This document shows, one piece after another, positions 54,598-64,000 of a DNA stretch of 64,000 nt. This DNA is from Paenisporosarcina antarctica (lineage in GTDB: Bacteria > Bacillota > Bacilli > Bacillales_A > Planococcaceae): positions 1,246,001 through 1,310,000 of the forward strand of contig NZ_CP038015.1 of NCBI RefSeq assembly GCF_004367585.1. The letters are read 5' to 3'. Numbering within the stretch: the stretch's first letter is position 1; each line of letters starts with the position of its first letter. The notes under the pieces are model-generated. The model was not told where the DNA came from. It made no database searches and worked only from the letters and a program-made list of their open reading frames with translations. The position numbers were made by a program, and so were the translations under genes.

Positions 54598-56877
54598 ATG
54601 AAAACCAGAGGCCGAATTATCGCATTTTTATTACTTATCGTAGTATTTGCGGCTTCCATTAGTACGACAGCTCAAGGGGTTTTAGATGATATTAAGTTAG
54701 GTCTTGATTTACAAGGCGGATTCGAAGTATTGTACGAAGTCGATACTTTAAAAGATGATGGAGAAGAAATTACGGAAGAAATGGTTTCTGATACCTCTAC
54801 CGCTCTATTAAACCGTATTAATGTTCTTGGGGTAAGCGAACCGAACATACAAATCGAAGGCAATAATCGCATTCGTGTTCAGTTAGCTGGTGTGGAAGAT
54901 CAAGAATCAGCCCGTGAACTATTGTCTACTCAAGCTAATTTATCATTCCGTGATGTTAATGATAAATTAATGCTAGATGGTTCGGATTTAAAAGAAGGTG
55001 GAGCGAATGGAACCTTTGATAGTAATGGAAGGCCAATAGTAACACTTGAACTAAAAGATCCATCTAAATTTGCTGATGTTACACAACAAATCAGTATGAT
55101 GCCAGTACCTACCAATGCTTTAGTTATTTGGCTAGATTTTGAAGAAGGCGTTGACTCATACGAGGCTGAACTAGGTAAAGAGAAACCGAAGTTCGTTTCA
55201 AGTCCATCAGTTAGTCAGCGAATTAATTCAAACAGTGTTGAAATCTCCGGACAATTTTCTGTAGAAGAAACGAAAAGTTTAGCAGGAGTCTTAAATGCTG
55301 GTGCATTACCGGTTAAATTAACAGAAGTTTACTCTACTTCCGTTGGTGCACAGTTTGGTGAAAAAGCGCTTCAGTCGACAGTGTATGCTGCACTAATAGG
55401 GATTGCACTTGTAGGATTATTTATGCTTCTTTATTACCGATTACCCGGATTAGTAGCTATGATTACTTTATCTGTATACGTTTACTTAATCCTTCTTATA
55501 TTCGGCTTGATAAATGGTGTTCTAACATTGCCAGGTATTGCAGCCATCGTTTTAGGCGTTGGTATGGCAGTAGATGCAAATATCATTACGTATGAACGAA
55601 TTAAGGAAGAATTACGAGTTGGGAAGTCCATTAAAACATCTTTCAAAACAGGTGCAAGTTCTTCTTTCTCAGCAATTCTTGATGCGAATATTACATCATT
55701 AATTGCAGCAGCTGTTCTATTTTACTTTGGTACAAGTTCTGTAAAAGGTTTTGCTTTAATGTTAATCATTAGTATTCTTTCAAGCTTTATCACTGCGGTC
55801 TGGGGTTCTCGACTACTTTTAGGTTTACTTATTAATAGTGGGAATTTTGATGGAAAGCCATGGTTATTTGGTGTTAACCATTCATCGATACACCCAGTTG
55901 AAGAAGAATTTGACACATTAGATTTGCCAACAAAATTTGATCGCTTTGATTTTGTTAGCATGCGTAAAAAATTCTTTACAAGTTCAATTGCGTTTATTGT
56001 GATTGGCATAATTTTACTCGGAATTTTCAAGTTAAATTTAGGAATTGATTTCTCAAGTGGAACACGTGTTGAAATCTTATCTGACAGTGCTTTAACAAAA
56101 GAGGAATTGACAACTTATTTAGAATCAATTGATCAACCTTCAGAAGATATTGTTCTTTCAGGTGACAATCAAGAAATTGGAGTTATTCGATATAAAGAAG
56201 AATTTTCCAAAGAAGAAGTCAATGCATTGAAATCGACGATTAACAAAGAATATGGTGCCGACCCAAGTGTTAGCACGGTATCTTCAACAGTCGGGCGTGA
56301 ATTAGCGAAAAATGCAATGTTTGCCTTACTTTTCGCTTCTATTGGAATTATCATTTACACAGCATTCCGCTTCGAATGGAGAATGGGTGTCGCAGCTATT
56401 GTGTCACTTTTGCATGATGTCTTCTTTATGGTGGCGTTGTTCAGTATTTTCCGTTTAGAAGTTGATATTACATTTATTGCTGCGGTTCTAACGATTGTAG
56501 GTTACTCAATTAACGATACAATTGTGACGTTTGACCGTATTCGTGAAAATATGAAACGATCGAAGAAAATTCTCGATAATGATGATTTAGCTGCCATTGT
56601 TAATAAATCTCTTCGTCAAACACTTGGCCGCTCTGTTAACACGGTCCTAACGGTAGCAATTGTAGTTATAGCGTTGTTATTGTTCGGTGCAGATTCAATT
56701 CGTAATTTCTCAATCGCGTTACTAGTCGGCTTAATTGCGGGTACGTATTCATCAATTTTTATCGCTGCACAACTTTGGTTCGTTTTGAAAAAGAAAGAAT
56801 TAAAGAAACGTGGAGAAATTGACGTGGAAGCAGATGCTAACAAGAATAAATGGGGTTCTGACGATCCTGTTGTATAA
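54598..56877 (+). CDS. secDF: protein translocase subunit SecDF (fused)
   Basis: A 759-residue fused SecD-SecF that uses the proton gradient to aid late protein export. The SecD half (1-430) has DIKLGLDLQGGFEVLYEV and the membrane motif GVGMAVDANIITYERIKEEL. The SecF half (455-759) has NLGIDFSSGTRVEI and VGYSINDTIVTFDRIREN. Twelve membrane segments in total. Fusion is normal for Bacillales. It has its own ribosome site GAGGAGG. Confidence 0.97.
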   Translation: MKTRGRIIAFLLLIVVFAASISTTAQGVLDDIKLGLDLQGGFEVLYEVDTLKDDGEEITEEMVSDTSTALLNRINVLGVSEPNIQIEGNNRIRVQLAGVEDQESARELLSTQANLSFRDVNDKLMLDGSDLKEGGANGTFDSNGRPIVTLELKDPSKFADVTQQISMMPVPTNALVIWLDFEEGVDSYEAELGKEKPKFVSSPSVSQRINSNSVEISGQFSVEETKSLAGVLNAGALPVKLTEVYSTSVGAQFGEKALQSTVYAALIGIALVGLFMLLYYRLPGLVAMITLSVYVYLILLIFGLINGVLTLPGIAAIVLGVGMAVDANIITYERIKEELRVGKSIKTSFKTGASSSFSAILDANITSLIAAAVLFYFGTSSVKGFALMLIISILSSFITAVWGSRLLLGLLINSGNFDGKPWLFGVNHSSIHPVEEEFDTLDLPTKFDRFDFVSMRKKFFTSSIAFIVIGIILLGIFKLNLGIDFSSGTRVEILSDSALTKEELTTYLESIDQPSEDIVLSGDNQEIGVIRYKEEFSKEEVNALKSTINKEYGADPSVSTVSSTVGRELAKNAMFALLFASIGIIIYTAFRFEWRMGVAAIVSLLHDVFFMVALFSIFRLEVDITFIAAVLTIVGYSINDTIVTFDRIRENMKRSKKILDNDDLAAIVNKSLRQTLGRSVNTVLTVAIVVIALLLFGADSIRNFSIALLVGLIAGTYSSIFIAAQLWFVLKKKELKKRGEIDVEADANKNKWGSDDPVV

Positions 56878-56895
56878 AGGTTTATAAATTGATGG

Positions 56896-56932
56896 GAACA
56901 GGGTATAAATAACTATACCCTGTTCTTTTTTT
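56896..56932 (+). terminator. secDF terminator
   Basis: GAACAGGGTATA and TATACCCTGTTC form a perfect 12-bp stem with a T run. Confidence 0.92.
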
Positions 56933-56977
56933 ATTCGTATAATATAATAAAAACAATATTTATTAGGAGGAAATACA

Positions 56978-57355
56978 ATGAAATTCCAATGGTCATTATT
57001 ATTTGCACTTATTTTTGCCGTTATAGTTGCCGTTTTTGCCGTAGTAAATGTTGATGTTGTCCCAGTCAATTACTTCTTTGGCACCGCACAATGGCCTCTA
57101 ATATTAGTTATTTTAGGTTCAGCATTACTAGGTGCGCTCGTGAGTGGGTCAGTTGCAATCTTCCGTTTTTTTGTATTGCAACGCCGAGTCAGCCATCTTG
57201 AAAAAGATAACACAATGAAAGAAGCACTTATTGCAACACAACAAAATGAAATCTATGCTTTAAAGAGAAATGAACCAGTACCATATCAAGACTCACAGGC
57301 TATAGACGGTTTACATGTAGAGGAAACATCAGCTGATGCACGCTCAACTAGCTAG
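56978..57355 (+). CDS. LapA-domain membrane protein (YrvD-like)
   Basis: A 125-residue protein with two membrane helices and the LapA/DUF1049 pattern (FAVVNVDVVPVNYFFG, LVILGSALLGALVSG), then a basic and coiled-coil cytoplasmic tail. B. subtilis yrvD is in the same place between secDF and recJ. Function unknown. AGGAGGAAA precedes the ATG. Confidence 0.85.
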   Translation: MKFQWSLLFALIFAVIVAVFAVVNVDVVPVNYFFGTAQWPLILVILGSALLGALVSGSVAIFRFFVLQRRVSHLEKDNTMKEALIATQQNEIYALKRNEPVPYQDSQAIDGLHVEETSADARSTS

Positions 57356-57494
57356 CATTTGAGTTAAATGCTATCTTTCTTTAATAAGTCCGGTGAGCGG
57401 CGAGAGTCCCAGACGCCAGTCGTTTATTTTTTCTTAACGATCTTAGTAAAAGCGTGACTTAATAAAATTTAAAAAATAGGCTGATTGTAAAAAT

Positions 57495-57544
57495 AAAGAC
57501 GGCTAATGAAGCGACATTGTCACTTCATTAGCCGTCTTTTATTC
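57495..57544. terminator. strong long-stem terminator hairpin
   Basis: AAAGACGGCTAATGAAG and CTTCATTAGCCGTCTTT form a perfect 17-bp stem with an 11-nt loop. It is symmetric, so it could act on both strands. It lies 140 bp after the LapA-like gene. Confidence 0.85.
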
Positions 57545-57589
57545 TTGAGAATATGGTTTAGAAAGTATATAATTTTAGTTCCATAAATC

Positions 57590-57830
57590 CAGTGTCGTAT
57601 TTTCATTTTACAAGATTGGACAATTTTTTATAATTATTTTTAAAACTAAATTGCTATCACTGTTAATTTTTTAAAAGAAGAAAGATTGTAGTGAAAGGCG
57701 GCGACTCCTGCGGGAAAAGCGTGTTCGGTGAGACCCCGCAGGAGCTTGCGACGAGGAGACTCGCGGACCGCCCGCGGAAAGCGTCCGCCTGTAACGGAAA
57801 TCACTATATTTAAATAGATGGCTTATTATT
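57590..57830 (+). repeat. GC-rich dispersed repeat, copy 6, extended form
   Basis: The core at about 57697-57803 is the clearest copy in the window: GGCGACTCC, GAGACCCCGCAGGAGC, GCGACGAGGAGACTCGC, CCGCCCGCGGAAAGCGTCCG, AACGGAAATCA. The AT-rich flanks match copy 3 at 7880-8115 (TTTTCATTTTACAAGAT, TATCACTGTT, TATATTTAAATAGATGGC). The rest of the gap to recJ (57831-58011) holds no visible gene. Confidence 0.85.
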
Positions 57831-58011
57831 CTTCAGGCTATATTGTATTGGGATAATGTGGATTAACTAATACTCTATTAATAAACTTGTACCTCCTAAA
57901 AAGGTCGTTGAAAATGATATTGGTGGAAATCCAATTTCTTCAAACGCAATATTCGTATATAACAACCAAGCTTATATGCGTTATACTGAAAGATATGAGG
58001 AAGTGAAATAG

Positions 58012-60366
58012 ATGATTGAATCTAAAAAGAGATGGCGTATGGAGCAATCAGATGACCAAATCGTTCAACATTTACAACAAGCTTTAAAACTACCACCCGT
58101 GTCTGCAAAACTCCTTGCTTCTCGAGGGTTTATTGATGTCGATAAGACAAAGGCATTTTTAAATATGAATGAAACATCAATGCATGATCCCTATATGTTA
58201 CATGATATGGATAAAGCTGTGACTCGAATTAAACAAGCAATTGCCAATGAGGAATTAATATTAGTCTATGGTGATTATGATGCGGATGGAGTGACTAGTA
58301 CATCCGTCATGATGACTGCTCTTCAACTACTCGATGCTCAAGTTACATATGTTATTCCAAATCGTTTTGTAGATGGCTATGGTCCAAGTGAACGATTATT
58401 TAAAGAAGCGTATGAAGACGGTGTAAATTTAATAATTACAGTAGATAACGGAATTTCAGGAGTCAATGAGATTCAGCTCGCCAAGGAACTAGGCATGGAT
58501 GTTATCGTAACAGATCATCATGAAGCGGGAGAAATTCTTCCTCCTGCAGATATGATTATTCATCCTAGACATCCTCTGGGCAATTATCCATTTGGTGAAT
58601 TGGCTGGAGTAGGGATTGCTTTCAAAGTGGCTCACGCCTTACTTGGTGAAGTACCTAAAGAATTATTTGAACTCGTTGCCATTGGAACAGTGGCAGATTT
58701 AGTTTCCTTGCATGATGAAAACCGCTATTTCGTACAACAAGGGATTAAGCAAATGCGCGAGTCAAAACGACCAGCGATTCAAGCGTTATGCCAAGTTGCT
58801 GGAACTGAACAAAATCTAATAGACGAAGAAACGATTGGGTTTTTATTTGGACCACGCATTAACGCTCTTGGTCGGTTAGCGGATGCAGGTCCTGGTGTTG
58901 AGCTTTTTTTATCGACAGATTCAGTTGAGGCTATGTCACTTGCTAAATTGCTAGATACACATAATAAAGAACGTCAAGGTATTGTTAGTAAAATGACAGA
59001 AGAAGCAATAGCTATGGTAGAAGCCGGAGAAACCGGGCTAGATCCTCACGTCATTATTGTGGCAAAAGAAGATTGGAATCCAGGGGTAGTAGGGATTGTA
59101 GCCTCACGACTGGTTGAGAAATACTATCGTCCAACCATTGTGCTTGGTCTTGATTCAAAAAAAGGCGTTGCTAAAGGTTCGGGTAGAAGTATTGCTGGTT
59201 TTAATTTATACAATGAACTAGCAAAAAATCGTGACATCCTGCCTCAATTTGGTGGGCATCCAATGGCTGCAGGGATGACGTTGTCAATTGAACATGTAGA
59301 GGAGTTACGTAATCGACTTCAAAACCAAGCCGAGGAAACATTATCTGAAGAAGATCTGCAACCTGTTCAAAAAGTCGATATTTCTATTAATATAAACGAA
59401 ATTGATTTAAAGTCGATCGAGTCATTAAAACAACTGGGTCCCTTTGGAATGGGTTTTCCAAAACCCATGTACTGCATCGAACGAGTAAACATAACTTCTA
59501 TGAGAAAAATTGGAGCTAATCAAAATCATGTGAAAATGGAACTAGCGGATGGACCACATACTTTGGATGCGGTTGGTTTTAGCCAAGGAAATTTAGCAGA
59601 TGAATTAACACCTGGTATTGAAGTATCATTTATTGGTGATATTCAAATTAATGAATGGAATGGCCGCAAAAAACCACAGTTCATGATTGAAGATGCGAAG
59701 ACCGATGAATGGCAACTATATGATATTCGAGGAATACGCCAAGTGAACAGGTGGAATCAAATAATTCAGCCTGAACAAACCCTTTACCTGGCATTTAATC
59801 AAAAAACAATTCAACATTTTGAGTCATTATTAAATGTTAGCATCACGCTAGTTTCTGGAAACCAACCGAGTCCAGAACCAAAACCATATATCGTCTTACT
59901 CGATATTCCACATGATGAAGAAATTTTGGAAACAATATTGACACATATTCAACCAAAACGGATTTATGCTCATTTTTATGCACCTGATTCCACCTACTTT
60001 GAAGTTATGCCTAGTCGTGATCATTTCAAATGGTATTATGGATTTTTAGTAAAACGCCCTTCATTTGATCTACAACAACACGTAAATAAGTTAGCTAAAC
60101 ATAAAGGGTGGACAACGAGCACATTATTTTTCATGACAGAGGTGTTTTTTGACCTAGGTTTTGTTAAAATGAACAATGGACGAATTGACATGCAAGAAAC
60201 AGCTGTGAAACGAGATCTTGCGGAGTCGATGATCTATCAATCACGAGAACAGCAAATGCAACTTGAACAAAAGTTGTTATATGCACCATATATGGAACTA
60301 AGACAATGGTTTGATAAACGCTTAGCCGAGCAGACCGTTCCTGAGGAGGAGCAACAATGGATTTAA
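58012..60366 (+). CDS. recJ: single-strand DNA exonuclease RecJ
   Basis: A 784-residue 5'-3' exonuclease for recombination and mismatch repair. The DHH-phosphoesterase core has [10 protein letters not shown] near 86-95, DNGISG, and TDHHEAGE near 167. The DHHA1 part with [11 protein letters not shown] is near 415, and an OB fold follows. The extra C-terminal RecJ domain (from about 565) is typical of Firmicute RecJ. Its end overlaps apt by 10 bp. Confidence 0.96.
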   Translation: MIESKKRWRMEQSDDQIVQHLQQALKLPPVSAKLLASRGFIDVDKTKAFLNMNETSMHDPYMLHDMDKAVTRIKQAIANEELILVYGDYDADGVTSTSVMMTALQLLDAQVTYVIPNRFVDGYGPSERLFKEAYEDGVNLIITVDNGISGVNEIQLAKELGMDVIVTDHHEAGEILPPADMIIHPRHPLGNYPFGELAGVGIAFKVAHALLGEVPKELFELVAIGTVADLVSLHDENRYFVQQGIKQMRESKRPAIQALCQVAGTEQNLIDEETIGFLFGPRINALGRLADAGPGVELFLSTDSVEAMSLAKLLDTHNKERQGIVSKMTEEAIAMVEAGETGLDPHVIIVAKEDWNPGVVGIVASRLVEKYYRPTIVLGLDSKKGVAKGSGRSIAGFNLYNELAKNRDILPQFGGHPMAAGMTLSIEHVEELRNRLQNQAEETLSEEDLQPVQKVDISININEIDLKSIESLKQLGPFGMGFPKPMYCIERVNITSMRKIGANQNHVKMELADGPHTLDAVGFSQGNLADELTPGIEVSFIGDIQINEWNGRKKPQFMIEDAKTDEWQLYDIRGIRQVNRWNQIIQPEQTLYLAFNQKTIQHFESLLNVSITLVSGNQPSPEPKPYIVLLDIPHDEEILETILTHIQPKRIYAHFYAPDSTYFEVMPSRDHFKWYYGFLVKRPSFDLQQHVNKLAKHKGWTTSTLFFMTEVFFDLGFVKMNNGRIDMQETAVKRDLAESMIYQSREQQMQLEQKLLYAPYMELRQWFDKRLAEQTVPEEEQQWI

Positions 60367-60869
60367 AGCAATATGTAACAATTGTTGAAGATTGGCCTAA
60401 ACCAGGTATTCGTTTTAAAGATATTACAACAATTATGGATAATGGTGATGCTTACAAATACGCTACTGATCAAATCGTCGAGTACGCGAAATTAAAGAAT
60501 GTAGATATGATTGTTGGACCTGAAGCACGTGGATTTATTATTGGGTGTCCAGTAGCATACGCGATGGCAAAAGGCTTTGCACCAGTTCGAAAAGAAGGTA
60601 AATTACCTCGTGAAGTGATTACTGCTGAATATGACCTTGAGTATGGTACAAACGTCTTAGCAATGCACAAAGATGCGATTAAACCAGGGCAACGTGTTAT
60701 GATAATAGATGACTTACTTGCAACTGGTGGAACGGTAGAAGCAACTATCAAACTCATTGAACAAATGGGCGGCGTTGTGGCTGGTTGTGCTTTCTTAATC
60801 GAGTTAACTTATCTTGATGGACGCGAAAAGTTAAAAGGCTATGATATTTGTACTTTGATGCAATACTAA
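60357..60869 (+). CDS. apt: adenine phosphoribosyltransferase
   Basis: A 170-residue purine salvage enzyme making AMP from adenine and PRPP. The PRPP-binding motif [13 protein letters not shown] is near 118-130, and [15 protein letters not shown] marks the adenine subtype. GAGGAGGAG precedes the ATG inside the recJ end. A terminator follows. Confidence 0.97.
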   Translation: MDLKQYVTIVEDWPKPGIRFKDITTIMDNGDAYKYATDQIVEYAKLKNVDMIVGPEARGFIIGCPVAYAMAKGFAPVRKEGKLPREVITAEYDLEYGTNVLAMHKDAIKPGQRVMIIDDLLATGGTVEATIKLIEQMGGVVAGCAFLIELTYLDGREKLKGYDICTLMQY

Positions 60870-60879
60870 ATATAAAAGA

Positions 60880-60913
60880 GGGTGGACTTTACAAGTTCAT
60901 CTTTTTTTTTATA
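60880..60913 (+). terminator. apt terminator
   Basis: GGTGGACTT and AAGTTCATC arms (two wobble pairs) with a 3-nt loop and nine T. Confidence 0.8.
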
Positions 60914-60964
60914 CAATAGGACATACATATATATATCGAAAGCGAATGGAGTCTGGTTATCGAC

Positions 60965-63163
60965 ATGGCGAAAGACCAAGTATTTACAGCTGAAGAAGTG
61001 TTTTCATTAGTCGCTACTTACATGAATGACAATCACGTAGAGTTTGTCAAAAAGTCATATGAAATGGCGGAGTATGCTCACAGAGAACAATTCAGAAAAT
61101 CGGGAGAGCCTTATATTATTCACCCGATACAAGTAGCAGGGATATTAGCACAACTTCAAATGGATCCCGAAACAGTAGCTGGAGGGTTTTTACATGATGT
61201 CGTAGAAGATACCGACATCCATAGGGAAGATATCGTACGTGAATTTAGTGAAGAAGTTGCACTTTTAGTGGAAGGTGTCACGAAGTTAAGCAAAATTAAA
61301 TTTATGTCAAAAGAAGAACAGCAAGCTGAAAATCATCGTAAAATGTTTGTTGCCATGGCCCAAGATATTCGCGTCATATTAATAAAATTAGCAGACCGGT
61401 TACATAATATGCGTACATTGAAATTTCAACCAGTTGAAAAACAACTAATCAAAGCGAGTGAAACGCTTGAAATATTTGCGCCTCTTGCTCATCGTCTCGG
61501 AATATCTACAATTAAATGGGAACTTGAAGACATTTCATTGCGCTATTTAAATCCACAACAATACTATCGTATAGTGAATTTAATGAAACGAAAACGTAAT
61601 GAGCGCGAAGATTACTTAAACAATGTTATGGAAGGCATTAAAGTTGAACTGAAAAACGTTGAAATCGCGGCTGATTTATTTGGACGACCTAAACATATTT
61701 ATAGCATTTATAAAAAAATGGTCGTACAGGACAAACAGTTTAACGAGATTTATGACTTACTTGCTGTTCGAATCACGGTTAATAGTATTAAGGATTGTTA
61801 CGCTGTTTTAGGGATTATTCATACGTTGTGGAAGCCTATGCCTGGACGTTTCAAAGATTATATTGCTATGCCTAAACAAAACTTATACCAATCTCTTCAT
61901 ACAACTGTGGTTGGTCCACAAGGTGATCCTTTAGAAGTGCAAATTCGTACAGAAGATATGCATCGAATCGCCGAGTTTGGTTTAGCTGCTCACTGGGCTT
62001 ATAAAGAAGGTAAAAAAGTAGAGTCATCGAATAAATCGGTTGATACTAAGCTTACATGGTTTAGAGAAATTTTAGAGTACCAAAATGATTCTTCAAATGC
62101 GGAAGAGTTTATGGAGTCACTTAAATTTGATCTATTCTCTGATATGGTCTATGTATTCTCCCCAAAAGGAGATGTCATGGAACTTCCAGCAGGATCGGTT
62201 CCTATTGATTTTGCCTATAGAATCCATTCAGAAATCGGAAACAAAACGATTGGATCAAAAGTAAACGGAAAAATGGTGCCACTTGATACCAAATTAAAAA
62301 CAGGTGATATTGTTGAAATTTTAACTTCGAAACAATCTTTTGGCCCAAGTAGAGACTGGTTAAAAATAGCTCAATCGTCACAGGCTAAAAATAAGATTAA
62401 GCAATTCTTTAAAAAGCAATTACGTGACGATAATGTCCATAAAGGTCGCGAAATGATTGAAAAGGAAATTAAAGCTCAAGAGTTCGACATAAAAGAAGTA
62501 TTAAACAATGAAAATATTAAACGTGTTTGTGCTAAATACAATTTCACAAGCGAAGAAGATATGTTTGCTGCGGTTGGTTTTAATGGAATTACTGCACAAC
62601 AAGTCGTTAATCGCTTAGCTGAAAAAATGCGTAAAATTCGTGAGCAAGAAGAGGCGCTAGAAAAAATAACTAAAGAAATGCACACACCTCTAGTTCGAAA
62701 AGTCACGGAATCTGGTGTTATCGTAAAAGGAATTGATAATCTACTCATTCGTTTATCTAGATGCTGTCGTCCGGTTCCAGGCGATGAAATCGTCGGATTT
62801 ATAACAAAAGGACGCGGGGTTTCTGTTCACCGAAATGATTGTCCAAATGTGGTTGTTGCAAAGGGTAACGAGCGAATCATTGAAGTGGAGTGGAGCGACC
62901 AATTAACGACGATGAATAGAAAAGAATATCAAGTTGATATTGAAATCTCTGCATTCGATCGTGCTGGTTTATTAAACGAAGTGATGCAAGTTGTCAATGA
63001 AAGTAAAACGAACATTTCGGCTGTTAGTGGGAAAGCCGATCGAGATAAAATTGCGACCATTCATATGACGCTTATGATTACAAATACAGCTCATTTAATA
63101 AAAATAGTAGAGCGTATTAAACAAATTCCCGATATTCATTCTGTGCAACGTATGACGAATTGA
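60965..63163 (+). CDS. relA: bifunctional (p)ppGpp synthetase/hydrolase
   Basis: A 732-residue Rel protein of the stringent response. The HD hydrolase domain is intact ([26 protein letters not shown] near 74-83, RLHNMRTL), followed by the synthetase domain ([29 protein letters not shown]). A TGS domain (from about 392), a zinc-finger-like region with [10 protein letters not shown], and a C-terminal ACT domain follow. The apt-relA-dtd order is conserved. Confidence 0.97.
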   Translation: MAKDQVFTAEEVFSLVATYMNDNHVEFVKKSYEMAEYAHREQFRKSGEPYIIHPIQVAGILAQLQMDPETVAGGFLHDVVEDTDIHREDIVREFSEEVALLVEGVTKLSKIKFMSKEEQQAENHRKMFVAMAQDIRVILIKLADRLHNMRTLKFQPVEKQLIKASETLEIFAPLAHRLGISTIKWELEDISLRYLNPQQYYRIVNLMKRKRNEREDYLNNVMEGIKVELKNVEIAADLFGRPKHIYSIYKKMVVQDKQFNEIYDLLAVRITVNSIKDCYAVLGIIHTLWKPMPGRFKDYIAMPKQNLYQSLHTTVVGPQGDPLEVQIRTEDMHRIAEFGLAAHWAYKEGKKVESSNKSVDTKLTWFREILEYQNDSSNAEEFMESLKFDLFSDMVYVFSPKGDVMELPAGSVPIDFAYRIHSEIGNKTIGSKVNGKMVPLDTKLKTGDIVEILTSKQSFGPSRDWLKIAQSSQAKNKIKQFFKKQLRDDNVHKGREMIEKEIKAQEFDIKEVLNNENIKRVCAKYNFTSEEDMFAAVGFNGITAQQVVNRLAEKMRKIREQEEALEKITKEMHTPLVRKVTESGVIVKGIDNLLIRLSRCCRPVPGDEIVGFITKGRGVSVHRNDCPNVVVAKGNERIIEVEWSDQLTTMNRKEYQVDIEISAFDRAGLLNEVMQVVNESKTNISAVSGKADRDKIATIHMTLMITNTAHLIKIVERIKQIPDIHSVQRMTN

Positions 63164-63173
63164 GGTTTTAAAT

Positions 63174-63614
63174 ATGAAAGTCGTATTACAGAGAAGTTTA
63201 CATGCAAAAGTGGAAGTCAATGGGGAAGTCACGGGGCAAATTAATAAAGGTTTTGTCCTGTTAGTCGGCATCACACATGAAGACACACAAGAAGATGTTA
63301 GATACTTAGCAGAAAAAATAGCTAATCTACGTTTATTTGAAGATCATGAAGGTAAAATGAATCGATCCATTTTTGAAGAGAATGGGGCAATATTATCTAT
63401 TTCTCAGTTCACACTATATGGTGATACGAAAAAAGGCAGACGCCCTAGTTTTAGTGAAGCGGCTAAACCTGAAGTTGCAAAACCACTTTGGGATTTATTT
63501 AACGATGAGCTACGTCAAAAAAATCTTCAAGTTGAGACCGGCGTCTTTGGAGCAATGATGAATGTAACCTTAACTAACGACGGCCCAGTAACATTAATTG
63601 TTGAATCAAAATGA
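63174..63614 (+). CDS. dtd: D-aminoacyl-tRNA deacylase
   Basis: A 146-residue proofreading enzyme that removes D-amino acids from tRNA. The two signatures SQFTLYGD (about 78) and [11 protein letters not shown] (about 134) form the active-site cross-subunit motifs. It starts 10 bp after relA. Confidence 0.96.
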   Translation: MKVVLQRSLHAKVEVNGEVTGQINKGFVLLVGITHEDTQEDVRYLAEKIANLRLFEDHEGKMNRSIFEENGAILSISQFTLYGDTKKGRRPSFSEAAKPEVAKPLWDLFNDELRQKNLQVETGVFGAMMNVTLTNDGPVTLIVESK

Positions 63615-63711
63615 TAATAATCAAGTGAGACAAGAAAAAACTAACGGTTTCTCTTGAGGGGTGCAAAACTCAAAAACGAGCAGAAAAAGCATATAAAAAG
63701 TAAACCAAATT

Positions 63712-63738
63712 AGCATCGCATTTTAGCGGTGCTTTTTT
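63712..63738 (+). terminator. terminator downstream of dtd
   Basis: AGCATCGC and GCGGTGCT arms (one wobble pair) with a 6-nt loop and six T. The 100 bp between dtd and this hairpin hold no visible gene. Confidence 0.8.
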
Positions 63739-63837
63739 GTTAATATCGAACAAATATACCCAACTAAGAGGCTGAGTTTTTCCGCCAAATATTTATTAGT
63801 CTTGTTTAACTTAAACACCAGTTAGTTGAGCAATGGG

Positions 63838-64000
63838 TCATTGAGGAATTTCAAATTCAAATTTACCATTCAAACCTTTTAATTGGTTTTTGACATCTTC
63901 TAATTCCACATAGGATGTATGTGCGTACTGAATAATTTGTTCATCTGTCATCTTGCCCTTAATAAGATTGCGAATTATTCTGTATCTTTCATTAACTACT
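63838..64000 (-). CDS. 3' part of an unrecognised gene
   Basis: The last 54 codons of a minus-strand gene that continues past the window edge. The visible end reads NERYRIIRNLIKGKMTDEQIIQYAHTSYVELEDVKNQL in pieces and finishes FEFEIPQ. The pattern of a short linker then MTDEQIIQYA resembles the tails of Rpn/YhgA-type transposase-nuclease proteins, but the match is weak. It breaks the dtd-hisS order expected from B. subtilis, so it may belong to an inserted element. Confidence 0.6.
   Translation of the reverse strand, partial: VVNERYRIIRNLIKGKMTDEQIIQYAHTSYVELEDVKNQLKGLNGKFEFEIPQ

Noticed and set aside
63615-63711. T-box leader for hisS after dtd
   Set aside because: hisS usually follows here, but no T-box core sequence is present and a minus-strand gene follows instead.

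Overview
The window is a low-GC Firmicute chromosome segment. Gene order matches the Bacillus subtilis backbone hemL-spoVID-valS-folC-comC-spoIIB-maf-radC-mreBCD-minCD-spoIVFAB-rplU-ysxB-rpmA-spo0B-obg-pheB-pheA-niaR-safA-ruvAB-queA-tgt-yajC-yrbG-spoVB-comN-secDF-yrvD-recJ-apt-relA-dtd. The endospore genes (spoVID, spoIIB, spoIVFA/B, spo0B, safA, spoVB) show a spore former. A Planococcaceae member (Sporosarcina, Paenisporosarcina or Psychrobacillus type) fits best; this is an inference from gene order and protein style, not a database match.

Layout: 1-5.5 kb holds the 3' end of hemL, an AbrB-family membrane protein, a short spoVID, a small convergent membrane-protein gene and valS behind a T-box leader. 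5.5-9.5 kb holds two folC paralogues, separated from valS and from each other by copies of a GC-rich dispersed repeat; a decayed ISL3-type transposase lies between two inverted copies. 9.6-12.8 kb encodes a GAF-GGDEF diguanylate cyclase and an O-antigen-ligase-like membrane protein. 12.9-27.8 kb is an accessory type IV pilus locus inserted where B. subtilis has only comC: two pseudopilins, two large PilX-like proteins, a small membrane protein, a VanW-like surface protein, PilB, PilT, PilC, a major-type pilin, PilM, PilN, a PilO with a C-terminal LysM domain, and the prepilin peptidase. It looks complete for assembly, retraction and anchoring in a single-membrane cell.

27.9-36.7 kb is the cell-shape and division block. 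Here maf carries a frameshift inside its signature motif, and radC is split 18 codons before its end by a 2.7-kb group II intron whose reverse transcriptase ORF is itself broken. Precise excision of the intron would restore a 232-residue RadC. 36.8-38.5 kb has a NERD-domain gene whose 3' end runs into an unusual nested repeat: 21-bp units with 7-codon periodicity inside roughly 260-bp tandem units. A diverged copy of the same composite repeat lies in inverted orientation at 44.2-44.5 kb between pheA and niaR.

38.5-64 kb is mostly conserved housekeeping and sporulation genes: spoIVFA/B, the rplU-prp-rpmA ribosomal set with an L21 leader, spo0B-obg-pheBA, niaR divergent from safA, a kinase-fold spore-coat-like gene, ruvAB behind a LexA-type box, queA-tgt-yajC, spoVB, secDF, recJ-apt-relA-dtd. 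The window ends in the 3' part of an unrecognised minus-strand gene. No rRNA, tRNA or CRISPR was seen.
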